DNA of 64,000 bases from Kalaharituber pfeilii (lineage: Eukaryota > Ascomycota > Pezizomycetes > Pezizales > Pezizaceae), in assembly GCA_015179045.1 (NCBI GenBank), contig WHUZ01000032.1:124001-188000 (forward strand). The letters run 5' to 3'. Positions 37,577-48,053 of this stretch are shown here, one piece after another. The position numbers and the translations under genes are program-made. A model generated the notes under the pieces. It was not told the origin of the DNA. It saw only the letters and a program-made list of their open reading frames with translations, and made no database searches. The stretch's first letter is position 1. Each line of letters begins with the position of its first letter.

Positions 37577-38046
37577 TAGATGCCACTTTTATGAGCAAAA
37601 TGTTTTGGGCTCCTGCATATCTAGTTTCAGAATCAAACAAGTTTTTTTTCCACCAACAAATAACCGCACACATGAAAAAAACAAAAAAACAAAAAAAAGA
37701 AAAACAAAAAAAAACAAACCACATCCTCACCCAAAACACAGTCTTGAAATGTTGCATTGTACATTCGATTGGCTCAGTGTTATTCTCAGATTCAGATTCA
37801 GTTTCGGTGAAGCCGAGAGCTATTACCTAAGAACCTCACTTAACTTCCCAGGATGGTACTGTAATAATGACCTATATCCCCGCAATATGCAAACGGGAAA
37901 AAACAAAAAACAAATACGACTCCCAAGCGAGCGCCCAGTGTATTCCATTCTCAACTTATGTAATTTAACGCGCCGAATCTGGCTTGCTCTGCCTGCACTT
38001 TTCTAACGACCAACTTTCTACAGGAGTGGATTTCCAAAGTTCTTTT
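37577..38046. other. Non-coding flank
   Basis: An A-rich patch lies at 37676-37715. No gene is supported. Confidence 0.45.
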
Positions 38047-38097
38047 ATTTTTTTTGGTCACCTAACCCGCATACAGGCTGCGAGCGTATGGTAGCCG
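38047..38097 (-). mobile_element. Decayed LINE-type tail, subfamily B
   Basis: On the minus strand it reads CTACCATACGCTCGCAGCC then TGTATGCGGGTTAGGTGACC and an A-rich tail. Several substitutions disturb the stems, as expected for an old copy. No duplication is seen. Confidence 0.55.
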
Positions 38098-38712
38098 AAT
38101 TTCAAATACCCTAACTCAGCGTTTCCAGGGCCGGCCTTTCCAGAAAGGGAAGTTTGACTTGAGGTTAGTTCCCCATTCTTTTCCTTGTTAAGCACACAGA
38201 AGATGCCAGGCGAGGCTCAAGAAGATATTGGCATTCACGTACAAGTAAGTGGCATAGACTACTAAACATAAAAATAAGTGTCTAGGTAAGGAATGATGAT
38301 ATACATAGTGACCAGAATCCCTCGTCTCATGCCAAACTAAAGTTCCCAAGCACTGTACCCCTCTACTCATGTAGACCCATATTACATAGTAAGTACACGA
38401 GTAAACATGTGCCAGAATGCACGTCTGTGCATCTGTGGCTGCCATTGTGCCGGCTATTGTACAAAGATTAGTTAGATTTCGATTCGTCCATCTATGATTA
38501 CTTTATCGTGAACCCCTTGATCAAGCACTCGCGAACACTTTATTCGCCTTTGCCAGCAATTGACATGAAATCATAAAAACAGCTCCATCACTCAGTTGCC
38601 ACCCTGCTGATGCCACGAATTGCAACCCTGCCCCACCATATCATAGATCCTACAGCATCTTAGTAGATTATATCTCCCAAGGCCCTCCAAACTTCACCCA
38701 ATTGGTCGTACG
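38098..38712. other. Non-coding, likely 3' flank
   Basis: It lies downstream of the minus-strand gene that ends at 38713. No other feature is supported. Confidence 0.45.
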
Positions 38713-40435
38713 TTAATCAATCGTACAAGGTTCCTTCCCACTCCAGCTATCGGTGTCCCCTTCCATGCTGCCACTAGTCGATGTTCGTGCATCACTGGTG
38801 TGATCCTCACCTTTGGTGCGCAACGGAGTATCCTCACCTTTGGTGTACAACGGAGTATCTTCATACTTCTGGTGCAAAAGCAACTGATATGCCCTTCGAT
38901 CTACCTCCCGCAACAGCTCTTCCAATTTTCGACAATCTCTTGACAAAAGGCCAGTTTGTCCATTTGCATGTCCTCGACCACTTTCCCGTCTCCTGGTTGC
39001 ATCTGTATTTTGGTCTTGGGGCATAAACTCCGGACGTGGATAATGAGTACCCTGTTCTCCAAAGTTCCAGATGGATGATTGAAACTCGTTTAAAGGTTGC
39101 GGCGTGATTGCATGCGAACTTTCATGCATACCACTGCTCCTACTGTTGTCATGCGGACCAGTTGCAGTGGGTAACGATGGGTCTTGGAACCTAACATCAC
39201 CTGTTTGTTGTGCTTCGTCCAAGCCCATTCTCTGTACCGTTTGGGACAAGCTCCTGCTATCTTGATGCAGTGTTGGTGGTGATAACGATGCTTTCCAATC
39301 AGCATATACTGGGATGAAAGTGGCCCCAATGAGGACATTCTTGTCGGCTTTCTGCTCATGCGTGTTGTCCTCGCTTTTATCGGGCAGTTGTGCTACACTT
39401 ACGCACCAGTTCTCAATGTTAGCCCTGCCACGCATTTCCACTTGGTACAGGGCTTCAATAGATTGATGCGAGGCCAGGTCACTGGCAGCATGCTCGGGAA
39501 AGCTTTTTCCTGGTACACTCTCATAATCTTCTCTAATAATGGGCTTTGCCTGGTTTTCAAGAACAGTGATATTATTTTGACTGGGATTAGTTGATGTTGC
39601 ACCTTCCTTTTGTAGACTGCAAGTTTCCGTCTCACTATCTGTTGAATCCGATTTCGAATCCTTGGCTGCATTAGGAGGCCTTCGACAATACTTTATGGCC
39701 CAAGTGTTGTCTTCAATAGTGTCCCAGCTAGCAACAGAGTCTTCATCCGTTTCTGGAGAAGACACTGTGTAGTATTGAGCATCCGTACACTTGCATCTAG
39801 TCGCCTCAATGTAACTCCTCAGCTGCCAGAACCTCTCATCAAAACAGCGTAGGAATCTGGTCTCCATGCTCTTCAATAAATCTTCCGCTCTTTTTTCCTC
39901 CATTTTCTGTAACTCCTCCTTCAGCTCGATCAGTTTCACATCGTAACTGCAAATACCAGCAGGCTGCATGTAAGAGGCTCCTGGACTCACGTGCCTCACG
40001 TTAGCATCTAGGAAGTATAGTCACCCTCCCACCGCTCTTGCAAAAACCTTTGTACTTACGTTGGTTCTTGTCCTTTTTCTTATGAGCTCGCTGCTCAGCT
40101 CTCTTCTCTTTCTGCAACATGTATTGTAGCTGTATATTGTCATCGTGTTCACCGTCCAAAACGAACTCATCCTGAAGTGAGTTTGCTGTGGGATTTGACA
40201 CCGCTTGCGAGGACGACATTCCTCGATTGCTGATACGCTGCAAATTGTGGTGGCTTGTCTGCGGGGCCCTGCTTGAGTTTTGAGGTGTCTCAAATGCTGA
40301 CGTGCGTGCCCTAGAGTGGCATCTTTGAGGTGTTATGTATCTGGATACTCCTGCATCAATCATCTTTGAAATAGGCATCCTTGACTGCTTGCAGCATGCA
40401 AGGTTTCTGTATCCACTATCCACTGGAGATATCAA
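38713..40435 (-). CDS. Orphan coiled-coil protein, two exons
   Basis: Exon 1 is 40435-40060 and exon 2 is 39980-38713. The 79-bp intron has a GTAAGT donor, a GCTAAC branch 12 nt before the acceptor and GTCCAG at its end. The split codon restores one frame of 547 residues. The N-terminal part is basic and Ser-rich. A charged helical segment follows around the junction (QLQYMLQKEKRAEQRAHKKK, then LKEELQKMEEKRAEDLLKSM), probably a coiled coil. The rest is hydrophilic, Ser/Thr/Glu-rich and probably disordered, with short TKGEDTPL repeats near the C-terminus. There is no signal peptide, membrane segment or domain I recognise. Intact frames and a good intron argue for a real gene; its function is unknown. 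Confidence 0.65.
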
Positions 40436-41069
40436 CGTCTTTGATCGAGGGGTACCAAGTATTGCTTGCGGACGTAAGGTAAAAAGATGAAGGGCACGAA
40501 ATTCGGAGAGTTAAATAGGTTCAAGCAAAATCAATATCAGCCAAAAATGTAGAGATCTCCGGAATTCAACAAGTATAGAAAACTGCAACAGACATCTACT
40601 CGATGTATGTGGGCATTAATGTTATTGCCAGATAATGTGAGTTAGAGTGAGGAGGAGCGGGAAAAGAAGGATGAGATCGAGGGCCCCTCGTAGTAGAATG
40701 ACTGGTTTACCAGCATGATCATGGGCGGGTTATGTATTCACTACTTGTTGCGGTAATATATCTTGTGCTTACTAAGGGGCTATCACTATCTTGAATTTGT
40801 TGTAGCGGCATCATGTGACTTGCGTTAGAGGATGAACAAAACAGCGCAAAACCCCCAATGAGGTAACGAAAAATGAAGCCAGGATGTAAAAATAAAATGT
40901 AACGAGAGATACATGAATCAAAGGCGGTGACCACATGGTATACAGCCAACATGAGTATTGTGCTCAATCACAGTAGATACCATTGCATACTCAAACGAGT
41001 CCTGTCACGCAAACATCAATAGAACACTAATATTCCTTGAACAAGCACTAGAGTCGCAAGACGTATTGC
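40436..41069. other. Intergenic, minus-strand promoter region
   Basis: It lies between the broken gene upstream and the orphan gene's ATG at 40435. No defined promoter element is recognised. Confidence 0.4.
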
Positions 41070-42686
41070 TCACAGGCTCAAGCTCAAAGCGGCTAGGCCA
41101 GGGGCCAAATCCGTAGCAGACACCGCAACCAAGCGCCCACCCAGATTTGGGTTTTCCAATGCCGCTCTCACTAGCCCCTCTAGACCCATTAGAGAGGCCG
41201 GTGTAGCTGGATGCTTGCCGGCTGCAACTGTGCAACTATCCGGAGCCCCACGTCCGTCTCCAGCTTCGCCCGTTTTGGACGACGTGAGCATCTCATCCCT
41301 TTTCGCAAAGGGCAACAGTGGTCCATCCCCAATAGGTTTGTACATCGATTCCTCAAACTTTACACTAACTCCTGGGGCGTCATCCCATCCTGCACCCTGC
41401 TGCCGGCATTTCTCAACCAGCCATCCATCATATATCTTCAGGGCTGTCCTCTGACCTGTCGTGGGATCAGAGTCATACAAAGCTGAATCCGCCCAAGGAT
41501 CAAATCTGTGGACATATCTCATTCCTTTTTTTCGCCGTCTCTTCGTAGTCCCCTCGATTATAGGAGGAAGCTCCTGTAACGGTTTCCCTAGATCCACGTC
41601 CTCCGAGAACTATTTAGGCGGAGGTGTGTACACATCTAGGGCATGCCCCCACAGCTGCTCATCTACTGGATGGCCATAGTGATTCCACCAGCCAGTGCGA
41701 ATTGGCGCAACGTGAGGGACGTACTTTCGTTGATCAGGATCCCAAAGTTGTGTAGCATGCAATCCCTGTGGTAAAGGCAGCCCTAGGAACCAGCCATAAG
41801 GCAATTTAGGGGGCAAATGTTTTCGTAACCTTGGAGACAACTTTATTTCCCATGAGGTCCAAAAGCACCTCGAATCAGCAGTGTATCGTGGCTTTGGAAA
41901 CGGCTGCGTTTGATTAAGGTTCGGCGTTGAGTGAGAATATATCGGACCGGCCCTCAGGTGGGAGGAACCTTCAGGCAGCCCGTGAGCTGACGTAACGGGT
42001 AATGGGTACTAGTCATATTGCATCATCAGTAGCGGCTGGCGATCCTGTAGTGACCAGTAGGAGCTCATATCTCTGCACGGATATAGCTCTCCAAGTCTGA
42101 AACCATATTCATATAGAGGATTTTGGTTTCCCCTTGGTTGGTTTTGAAGAGAGGGCATAATCATAGTATACTGGAATGGAGTTTTACTGGTTCTCTCCGT
42201 TTTATCCTTGCTGGGCTGTATGTGCGCTCCTCCACGCAACGACATAGTTGCTCCTATATGAGAAAGACGAAGTTTCTCTTTCAACGGGCTTTGGGGTAGG
42301 CAGCCATGAGGGCAGAGAATCCTATGTTCATCTTGGCTATTGACCATAGGTGTGCCAAACCCCAAGCATGCAAGAGATGGGTATGTCTTTATTGTGTGGG
42401 GCCCGGCCACTCCCGAGGGCTCACGATGGCGGCTGTGGTGTTCAAGAGGCTCAGGTTTGTGGTGGTTCCTTGAATCTGTTGTTCTAGTTGTGTCAGGGCC
42501 TGATAAATCCACAGTATGGTCACCAGGGCTAGTTCCAGAAACCCTGCGAGTACGATAGAGAAAAAACCCACTGCGTTGAGAGGAAAATAGGGTCTTGCCT
42601 CGGCCATGTGGATGCGTAGGTTTGGGACGCTCTGTTTCACTGGAGCTGATAAGCGGTGCACTGGGTGGGACGGGGAAGCCCGTCAT
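41070..42686 (-). pseudogene. Unrecognised protein gene broken by two TAG codons
   Basis: Three open segments on the minus strand (42686-42009, then through 41840-41610, then 41607-41070) lie in one reading frame, together about 539 codons. They are interrupted only by TAG at 42009-42011 and 41610-41612. Sense-like composition continues without a break across both stops. The middle part is Pro/Trp-rich (LPYGWFLGLPLPQGLHATQL, TGWWNHYGHPVDEQLWGHAL) and looks folded; the ends are Ser/Thr-rich. There is no known domain. Single C-to-T changes (CAG to TAG) or TGG to TAG could have made both stops, so a recent pseudogene is likely. Small introns covering the stops are possible, but I see no well-placed donor and acceptor. 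Confidence 0.55.
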
Positions 42687-43018
42687 AGAGCCAAAGAAAT
42701 TTCTTGTCGCGGGTCACCGTCGGAGAGGAAGGAAACGGCTATTATAGCCTTCTGAAACTAACTAGATGGCAGTCGAAATGTCAAGTGGTATGATGGGATT
42801 TGGCTGTGCAAGTGCGGGTGGGGTGCAAGTAGCTGTGGCGAGCAGGAAAAGATCGAGAATGTACATGGCTGAAATATCAGGATGTGCTTATAAAGGCTTG
42901 AGGAGGCGTGTTAGTGACGAGGGGTGCTGAGCGGTGGGAGGGGCGTGTGCGTACGCGTGAGCACTGAGAGCAGCCTTGGCGGCGTGGGCTTGGCAGGGGA
43001 GATACATTTCACTCAGTA
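42687..43018. other. Upstream flank of the broken gene
   Basis: A moderately GC-rich stretch with no recognised element, ending at the target site of the next transposon. Confidence 0.4.
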
Positions 43019-43136
43019 CTATGTATATAGTCTCGTGCCCAGACGCTAACTGGCGTCTTGTAATTAATATTTTATTCGCTTAGCGACGCACAGGAGCGTC
43101 TGGAATCTTTTGTCCCCCGTTTGTTCAGCCAAGACC

Positions 43137-43182
43137 GCAATGCAACGTTTCGGTCGCAATGCAACGTTTCGGTCGCAATGTA
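43137..43182 (+). repeat. Twofold 21-bp direct repeat
   Basis: CGCAATGCAACGTTTCGGT occurs twice in tandem, and a third CGCAATG follows. It lies 0.1 kb inside the left end of the 5.7-kb element, a place where transposase-binding repeats often occur. Confidence 0.6.
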
Positions 43183-43211
43183 GTCCGTATGTATGTTTGT
43201 AAACAGTTGGA

Positions 43212-43418
43212 TTGTGTACAGCAAAACGATTCACTTTTAATATACAGGAAGCCATGTCGGTGGACACAATAGAGAAAGGAGTTCTTGATGATGAAGGAGT
43301 GCAAATTCTAGAGGTAATAAAACAAATGAAAGCCAAAGGATTTACCTGTTATGTTTATTACCTGATCATTGTAATAACCATTGCACCAAAAGGTAGAACT
43401 ATTGGTACCATCCGGTAG
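43212..43418 (+). CDS. Possible transposase fragment, unrecognised
   Basis: A 68-codon frame just inside the left end of the 5.7-kb element contains MSVDTIEKGVLDDEGVQILE and looks sense-like over its first 45 codons. Position next to a terminal repeat suggests the start of a transposon protein, but no family signature is visible. It may equally be chance. Confidence 0.2.
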   Translation: MCTAKRFTFNIQEAMSVDTIEKGVLDDEGVQILEVIKQMKAKGFTCYVYYLIIVITIAPKGRTIGTIR

Positions 43419-43941
43419 TACAGCAAGTATATGTAAAAGTATCCAGACAAGTTGGTCAATGACTTGCTTACGTTTGCAATAGCTACATATACTAGTAGTC
43501 AGCTTCCCTCTGCCACCATCATCATGGCATGCTAAGCTATGATATTACTCCTCCGCAGGCAGAGTACGCCCCGGACTCTCTATATATTAACCCCCACTGG
43601 CAGATGTAGTGTTCGCATTTGGTAAAGCTGAGTCAGTGTTGAGTTTTATAGCATACATACATAATTGGCTCACATCAGCTCAGTACCAAGTAGTAGTTGT
43701 ATATTACACATTGACTCTGTCATGCCGTATATACAACTCATACCAGCTCGCTCAACAGCCGAGCCAAGTACGTTTTATGGGGTAATAAACCAGCTCAACT
43801 CGGACTCACTCAGAAAACCTGACTCAGAACTTACACCGGGTGCGAACATTACCTAGATACCTATTACCCATTCGCCAGCTCGCAAAATTATGAAGGGCCA
43901 CAGAACGAGACAGACTACAGCTCAGCTACTGCCCACTACAG

Positions 43942-44115
43942 CGCCTTGGAACCAGAGTCACCACCCTAGCAGGACTACTAGGTAATAAAGGCCTGCGCCA
44001 CTGGAGATACCAGATCGGGAAAGCAGACAGTCCGGAGTGCAGATAGTGCGGCAAAGGTCTGGAGACCTCTGCACACGTCCTGATAGAATGCGAAGTTTGG
44101 AAACGGAAGCTGCTA
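43942..44115 (+). pseudogene. LINE remnant: end of RNase H region and terminal zinc motif
   Basis: In one frame the sequence reads LGTRVTTLAGLLGNKG, then SPECR, a stop, CGKGLETSAHVLIECEVW. The C..C..H..C spacing and the context match the Cys/His motif near the C-terminus of fungal non-LTR reverse transcriptases, which follows the RNase H domain. The TAG sits where tryptophan or another residue is usual. A poly-G run and tandem repeats follow. Only this C-terminal end of the LINE polyprotein is preserved. Confidence 0.6.
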
Positions 44116-44429
44116 GGGGGGGGGGAGGACCTGAGAAGACCCCCGAAAACAGACAGAGATGAAGACAAATTGGCGGAGATATTGGAATGTAATAATCCAA
44201 CCCGGACCCCTCGCCCAAGACCCTCCAGCTCCGGTCCTATACTGGCAATCAACATACTACTTGCCAGTACTCGTACACATGCAGCTGACCCTGACACCCT
44301 TGCAATTCGCCGCACTCCTTCTAGCACTCCGATATATATCTCTGCACCTGTAAGCTCGCTTAAGCAACATGGCCGCCAGCATCCCGGTCATCGCTTAACA
44401 GCCCGAACCCGAAGAACCTGCCAGAATCT

Positions 44430-44575
44430 GCTAGAAGAACCCGGATCCCCAGAACCTGCCGGAAAGCCGCAGAACCCGCCGGAAAGCCATAGAACCTGCC
44501 GGAAAGCCGTAGAACCTACCGGAAAGCCATAGAACCTGCTGGAAGACCCCAGAATCCACCAGCGACAGGTATCGC
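44430..44575 (+). repeat. Minisatellite, 21-bp unit
   Basis: Five to six imperfect copies of a unit containing CAGAACCTGCCGGAAAGCC lie in tandem, encoding a Pro/Gly/Lys repeat in one frame that is not evidently a gene. Confidence 0.75.
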
Positions 44576-44619
44576 CGAGCTTATTCCCGATATTCCTGAC
44601 GCTTCTACCCGCTTCCAGT

Positions 44620-44740
44620 CATTTCCTTGGCCATCCATGTACTTCCTGTCGTTTCCTTTGTTTTCCATGTACTTCCAGTCGGTTTGCCATGTACTTCGTT
44701 TGTTTGTTTGCTCGTTTGCTTGTTTGCTTGGATTTGCCAC
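44620..44740 (+). repeat. CCATGTACTTCC and GTTT-type tandem repeats
   Basis: Three spaced copies of CCATGTACTTC are followed by a TTGTTTGC-like repeat. Non-coding. Confidence 0.6.
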
Positions 44741-44825
44741 CAAGGGTTTTCTATAAAGAGGCCCTTCTCCCTCCTCCCATGATAGTGGTGGACTATAGCT
44801 TTCCAATAGACTATGGCTTTCCGAC

Positions 44826-45310
44826 TAGGGTGTGCAAATGGGTTGGGTAACCCGTAACCCAACCCGCCTGACCCGCTCCAGCGGGCGGGTTCCGCCTCTG
44901 CCAAGGACCCGTCGGGCGGGTTCGCCATTTGAGAACCCGCTCGCGGGGTTCCATGAAACCCGCAAAAACCCGCAATGAGTATAAGCAGCCATATATACGC
45001 GCTGGAATGGAGGTATCAGCAGCCATATATGCGCGCCATAATAGAAGTGTAAGCAGCCATATATATAGCACTGGAATGGAAGTATCAGCAGCCATATATG
45101 CGCGCCGCAATGGCAGTATCAGCAGCCATATATGCGCGCCGCAATGGCAGTATCAGCAGCCATATATGCGCGCCGCAATGGCAGTATCAGCAGCCATATA
45201 TGCGCGCCGCAATGGCAGTATAAGTAGCCATATATGCGCGCCGGAATAGAAGTGTAAGCAGGCATATATACGCACTGGAATGGAAGTATCAGCAGCCATA
45301 TATGTGACCC
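44826..45310 (+). mobile_element. hAT-like minisatellite element, copy 1, right end lost
   Basis: The left end TAGGGTGTGCAAATGGGT matches the right end of copy 2 (on minus) and is followed by CCCGC-rich subterminal sequence. After ACCCGCAATGAGTATAAGC an array of about nine 34-bp units (core AGCAGCCATATATGCGCGCC) runs to about 45303. The opposite terminal repeat is missing and no duplication can be defined. The element sits in GACTATAGCTTTCC-type repeats like those at 47103-47360. Confidence 0.65.
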
Positions 45311-45461
45311 CAGTTGTTGCGATAGATGTCACTTACGACTAATCCCTGGGATTGACTATGTGGAAACTATAGGACCCATCATGCTACCGCTACTAAACGT
45401 TTCCGACGTGTATACTACTCCTCCGAGAAAAACGCCCACATCTAAAGTATAACAAGAAGCT

Positions 45462-45746
45462 ATGAAATCTGTACTGCATCAATTTCACAAACATCTGTCC
45501 TCAGTATATAGTTTTGGTGCAAATTCTTTTAGTGACGAATTTGTATTTCTGAGTGATGATGATATTAACCGTATATCAAGGTGTTGTACAGGTGTGTTTG
45601 ACCTTGCTTCTTTACAAAAAGTACTCACAGGAAAGCGGAAAATTCTTTATTCACCTTTAGGGATGCATATTGATGCTCTACTAACCCTACTCAAACATGT
45701 TCTAGCAAATATCACTGTGGCTGCAAAGCCTACCCGAGGACCGTGA
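45462..45746 (+). CDS. Unrecognised 94-codon open frame
   Basis: The frame has sense-like composition (DEFVFLSDDDINRISRCC, GMHIDALLTLLKHVLANI) and lies between transposon remnants. It may be a fragment of a mobile-element protein. There is no known motif, no clear start context and no neighbour supporting a gene. Confidence 0.3.
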   Translation: MKSVLHQFHKHLSSVYSFGANSFSDEFVFLSDDDINRISRCCTGVFDLASLQKVLTGKRKILYSPLGMHIDALLTLLKHVLANITVAAKPTRGP

Positions 45747-45755
45747 GTAGGAGTC

Positions 45756-45960
45756 TTAGAGGTTGCGGAAACCTCAAAGCAGTTTCTGCAGCTACCGGAA
45801 ACCACAAAGCAGTTTCCGGTAGCAGTTTCCGCAGCCACCGGAAACCTCAGTGCAGTTTCTGCAACCACCAACGCAGTCTGAAACCTCAAAGCAGTTTCCG
45901 CAACCCCCAGAAATGCAATCCCCACTTCCGCAACCTCCGAAAACCCAAATGCAGCTTGGA
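45756..45960 (+). repeat. Imperfect GCAGTTTCCGCAACC-type repeats
   Basis: Variants of GCAGTTTCCG, CGGAAACCTCAAAG and GCAACC alternate in both orientations, giving local hairpin potential. They encode Gln/Pro-rich peptide in one frame (45850 onward). Confidence 0.6.
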
Positions 45961-46203
45961 GAACTCCAACAGAATAATACTCCAAATGAAACACAACCAT
46001 CTGAATTCCCAATCACTATATTGGAAAACAATGAAACCCTAATTCCTGCCATAGCCCCTAATACTGCACCAAAAAAATTAGGGTGCCCCCGTGGGAGCGT
46101 TCGGCCATTTGTACCTCCCAATTGTGATCATATACGCAATCTAGATGAGAAACTCCGGTTTATTGAGCAGGCTAGGTTGGCTCATAGTATCAGCGAAACA
46201 TGA
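45850..46203 (+). CDS. Gln/Pro-rich open frame with AT-hook-like motif
   Basis: A 117-codon frame: its first half is Gln/Pro-rich repeat, its second half reads APKKLGCPRGSVRPFVPPNC, recalling the GRP core of AT-hooks (here PRG). It stops 10 bp before the integrase fragment, so it could be part of a retroelement Gag or a host fragment captured by the 5.7-kb element. The first ATG is not distinctive. Function unknown. Confidence 0.3.
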   Translation: MQFLQPPTQSETSKQFPQPPEMQSPLPQPPKTQMQLGELQQNNTPNETQPSEFPITILENNETLIPAIAPNTAPKKLGCPRGSVRPFVPPNCDHIRNLDEKLRFIEQARLAHSISET

Positions 46204-46212
46204 ACTTTGCCA

Positions 46213-46350
46213 ATGCCTGCTGGTATGAAGCCTTAAGAGGAGATAGCTATGGACTTTGTTAGAGAACTACCTGAATCCAAGAGCTTTAATGCTGTTTTAG
46301 TTGTCACAGACCGGTTCACCAAAAAAGTAATACTATATACCCTTTAGCCG
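46213..46350 (+). pseudogene. Integrase fragment of a second chromovirus
   Basis: The frame reads EEIAMDFVRELPESKSFNAV, then VTDRFTKK. It aligns without gaps to integrase residues coded near 35550-35645 in the intact element, with a TAA before EEIAM where the other copy has tryptophan. Sequence homology starts at about CCAATGCCT and ends abruptly at about 46350. Confidence 0.75.
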
Positions 46351-46794
46351 TAATATCCAGTACCTTCTAGCGCTCACTGGAGCCTAGCCCCTCACGCCTG
46401 TAACAAGTTTACATAACATTGGTGTAGTGTTTTGAAAATGTTCGGTGATATCCTTCATGTTGAATTTCTCTGCAATCTCAGGAGTTAACTTTGAGGGTAG
46501 GAGGCATATCTTTGGTGAATTCAGTAGGGTTCTAATGTCCTTTTCGAGAATTAGGCAGAACTAATTGAATAGGATCTCAGTCATTTGAGTACTACAGTCC
46601 TGAAGTACATCAATATTTCCTTGCATCAATCACTTTCCTACATATGACTTCTCCAGAATTTGTTCTGCGATATGTATACCTCTACCGGCAACTCGAGTCC
46701 TAGGAACCTGACTACCTTGCATTTGATCTTAGGAACCAGTGAATCTAATAGTACTTGAATAAATGATGTAAGAGTTGTTACAGAGGTGGTAAAC

Positions 46795-46985
46795 GCAGAG
46801 AGGTACCGTCCGCCAGGCCAAAAAGACACTTGACCAGCAATACTCGCTAGTCCTCTGCGTAGCTCATATAGCACATTTCGCGACTGCGACGCCGGCATCC
46901 GGCTGTCGCATATTGCCTACGTCGCATATGCGCGCATCCATCGACCACCTGCCCTACGGTTGCGGTGAATCCATAACATATAGAG
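46795..46985. repeat. Dispersed repeat copy 2
   Basis: Diverged copy of the repeat at 28085-28255, sharing GTAGCTCATATAGCA-like and CATCGACCACCTGCC-like blocks. Family unknown. Confidence 0.55.
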
Positions 46986-47102
46986 AATAAGTAAACTTCA
47001 CTATATAGCTAAAGCCATAGCAGTTTAGCAGTGGCAGTCTATGGCAGTTTAGCAAGCAGTGCAGTTTAGCAGATTTTAGTAGTTAGATAGATTATAATGG
47101 TA

Positions 47103-47360
47103 GTAGACTATAGCTTTCCAGTGAACTATACTTATACCTTCCAATGGAGTATGGCTTTTTAGTAGACTATGATAGCAGCAAACTATGGCAGCTATAATAG
47201 TAGCAGACTATGGCTTTCTGACAAACTACAGCTTTCTGACAAACTACGGCTTTTCGATGAACTACAGCTTTCCAACGAACTATAGCTTTCCAATAAACTA
47301 CAGCTTTCCGATAGATTACAGCTTTCTGATGAACTACAGCTTTCCGATAAACTACAGGTT
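47103..47360 (+). repeat. Degenerate tandem repeat, 18-24-bp units
   Basis: About ten units of the form AACTACAGCTTTCCGAT, varying at several bases, run in tandem. Two units of the same family lie at 44788-44825, immediately left of hAT-like copy 1. Confidence 0.75.
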
Positions 47361-47429
47361 TGTAAAGAAGAGTATCTAGCTGTACCTGAGATTTACCATA
47401 CCTCTATAGAAGCAATAAAAATATAATCA

Positions 47430-48053
47430 CCTCAAAATAGTGTGCGCAAATGGGTGCGTTGGGGCGGGTTTTGCCCTCCTACGACCTGCCCGCAACCCGC
47501 CCCGCCCCATCGGCCTCTTTAGCCAACCTGCCCACGGGGCCTCGCGGGGCCCTGTGTTGGTGCCAAGCCACATATATCGGCCACATATAATGTAGTCACG
47601 GCGACTATATATGGCAAGCATATATGGCTGTTGATACTACCATTGCGGCAAGCATATCTGGCTGCTGATACTGCCGTCGTGGCGGGCATATATGGCTGTT
47701 GATACTGCCATTGCGGCAAGCATATCTGGCTGCTGATACTGCCGTCGTGGCGGGCATATATGGCTGTTGATAATGCCATTGCGGCAAGCATATACAGCTG
47801 CTGATACTGCCATCGTAGCGGGCATATATGGCTGTTGATACTGCCATTGCGGCAAGCATATACAGCTGCTGACACTGCCATCGTAGCGGGCATATATGGC
47901 TGTTGATACTGCTATTGCGATAAGCATATACAGCTGCTGACACTGCCGTCGTGGTAGGCATATATGGCTGCTTATACTCATCACGGGTTTTTGCGGGTTT
48001 CGTAGGGCCCCGCGGGCGGGTTCTCCGACCCATTTGTGCACCCTACCCCAAAA
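47430..48053 (-). mobile_element. hAT-like minisatellite element, copy 2, complete
   Basis: Element 47438-48045 has terminal repeats TAGTGTGCGCAAATGGGT (left) and CCCATTTGTGCACCCTA (right). It is flanked by 8-bp direct repeats CCTCAAAA and CCCCAAAA that differ by one transition. An 8-bp duplication with TA(G)GG-type ends fits hAT. GC-rich subterminal blocks enclose about ten 34-bp units, the reverse complement of those in copy 1. There is no transposase, so it is a non-autonomous element with a minisatellite core. Open frames across the array exist only because the 34-bp unit lacks stops. Confidence 0.75.

Noticed and set aside
44929..45249. 106-codon frame with repeated SAAIYARRNG-type peptide
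   Set aside because: It follows from a 34-bp tandem unit that lacks stops in three frames; there is no evidence of translation.
47103..47360. Possible CRISPR-like array
   Set aside because: The units are contiguous and degenerate, with no unique spacers; the sequence is eukaryotic.
47605..48041. Overlapping minus-strand repeat frames
   Set aside because: Same 34-bp array read in different frames; part of the hAT-like element.
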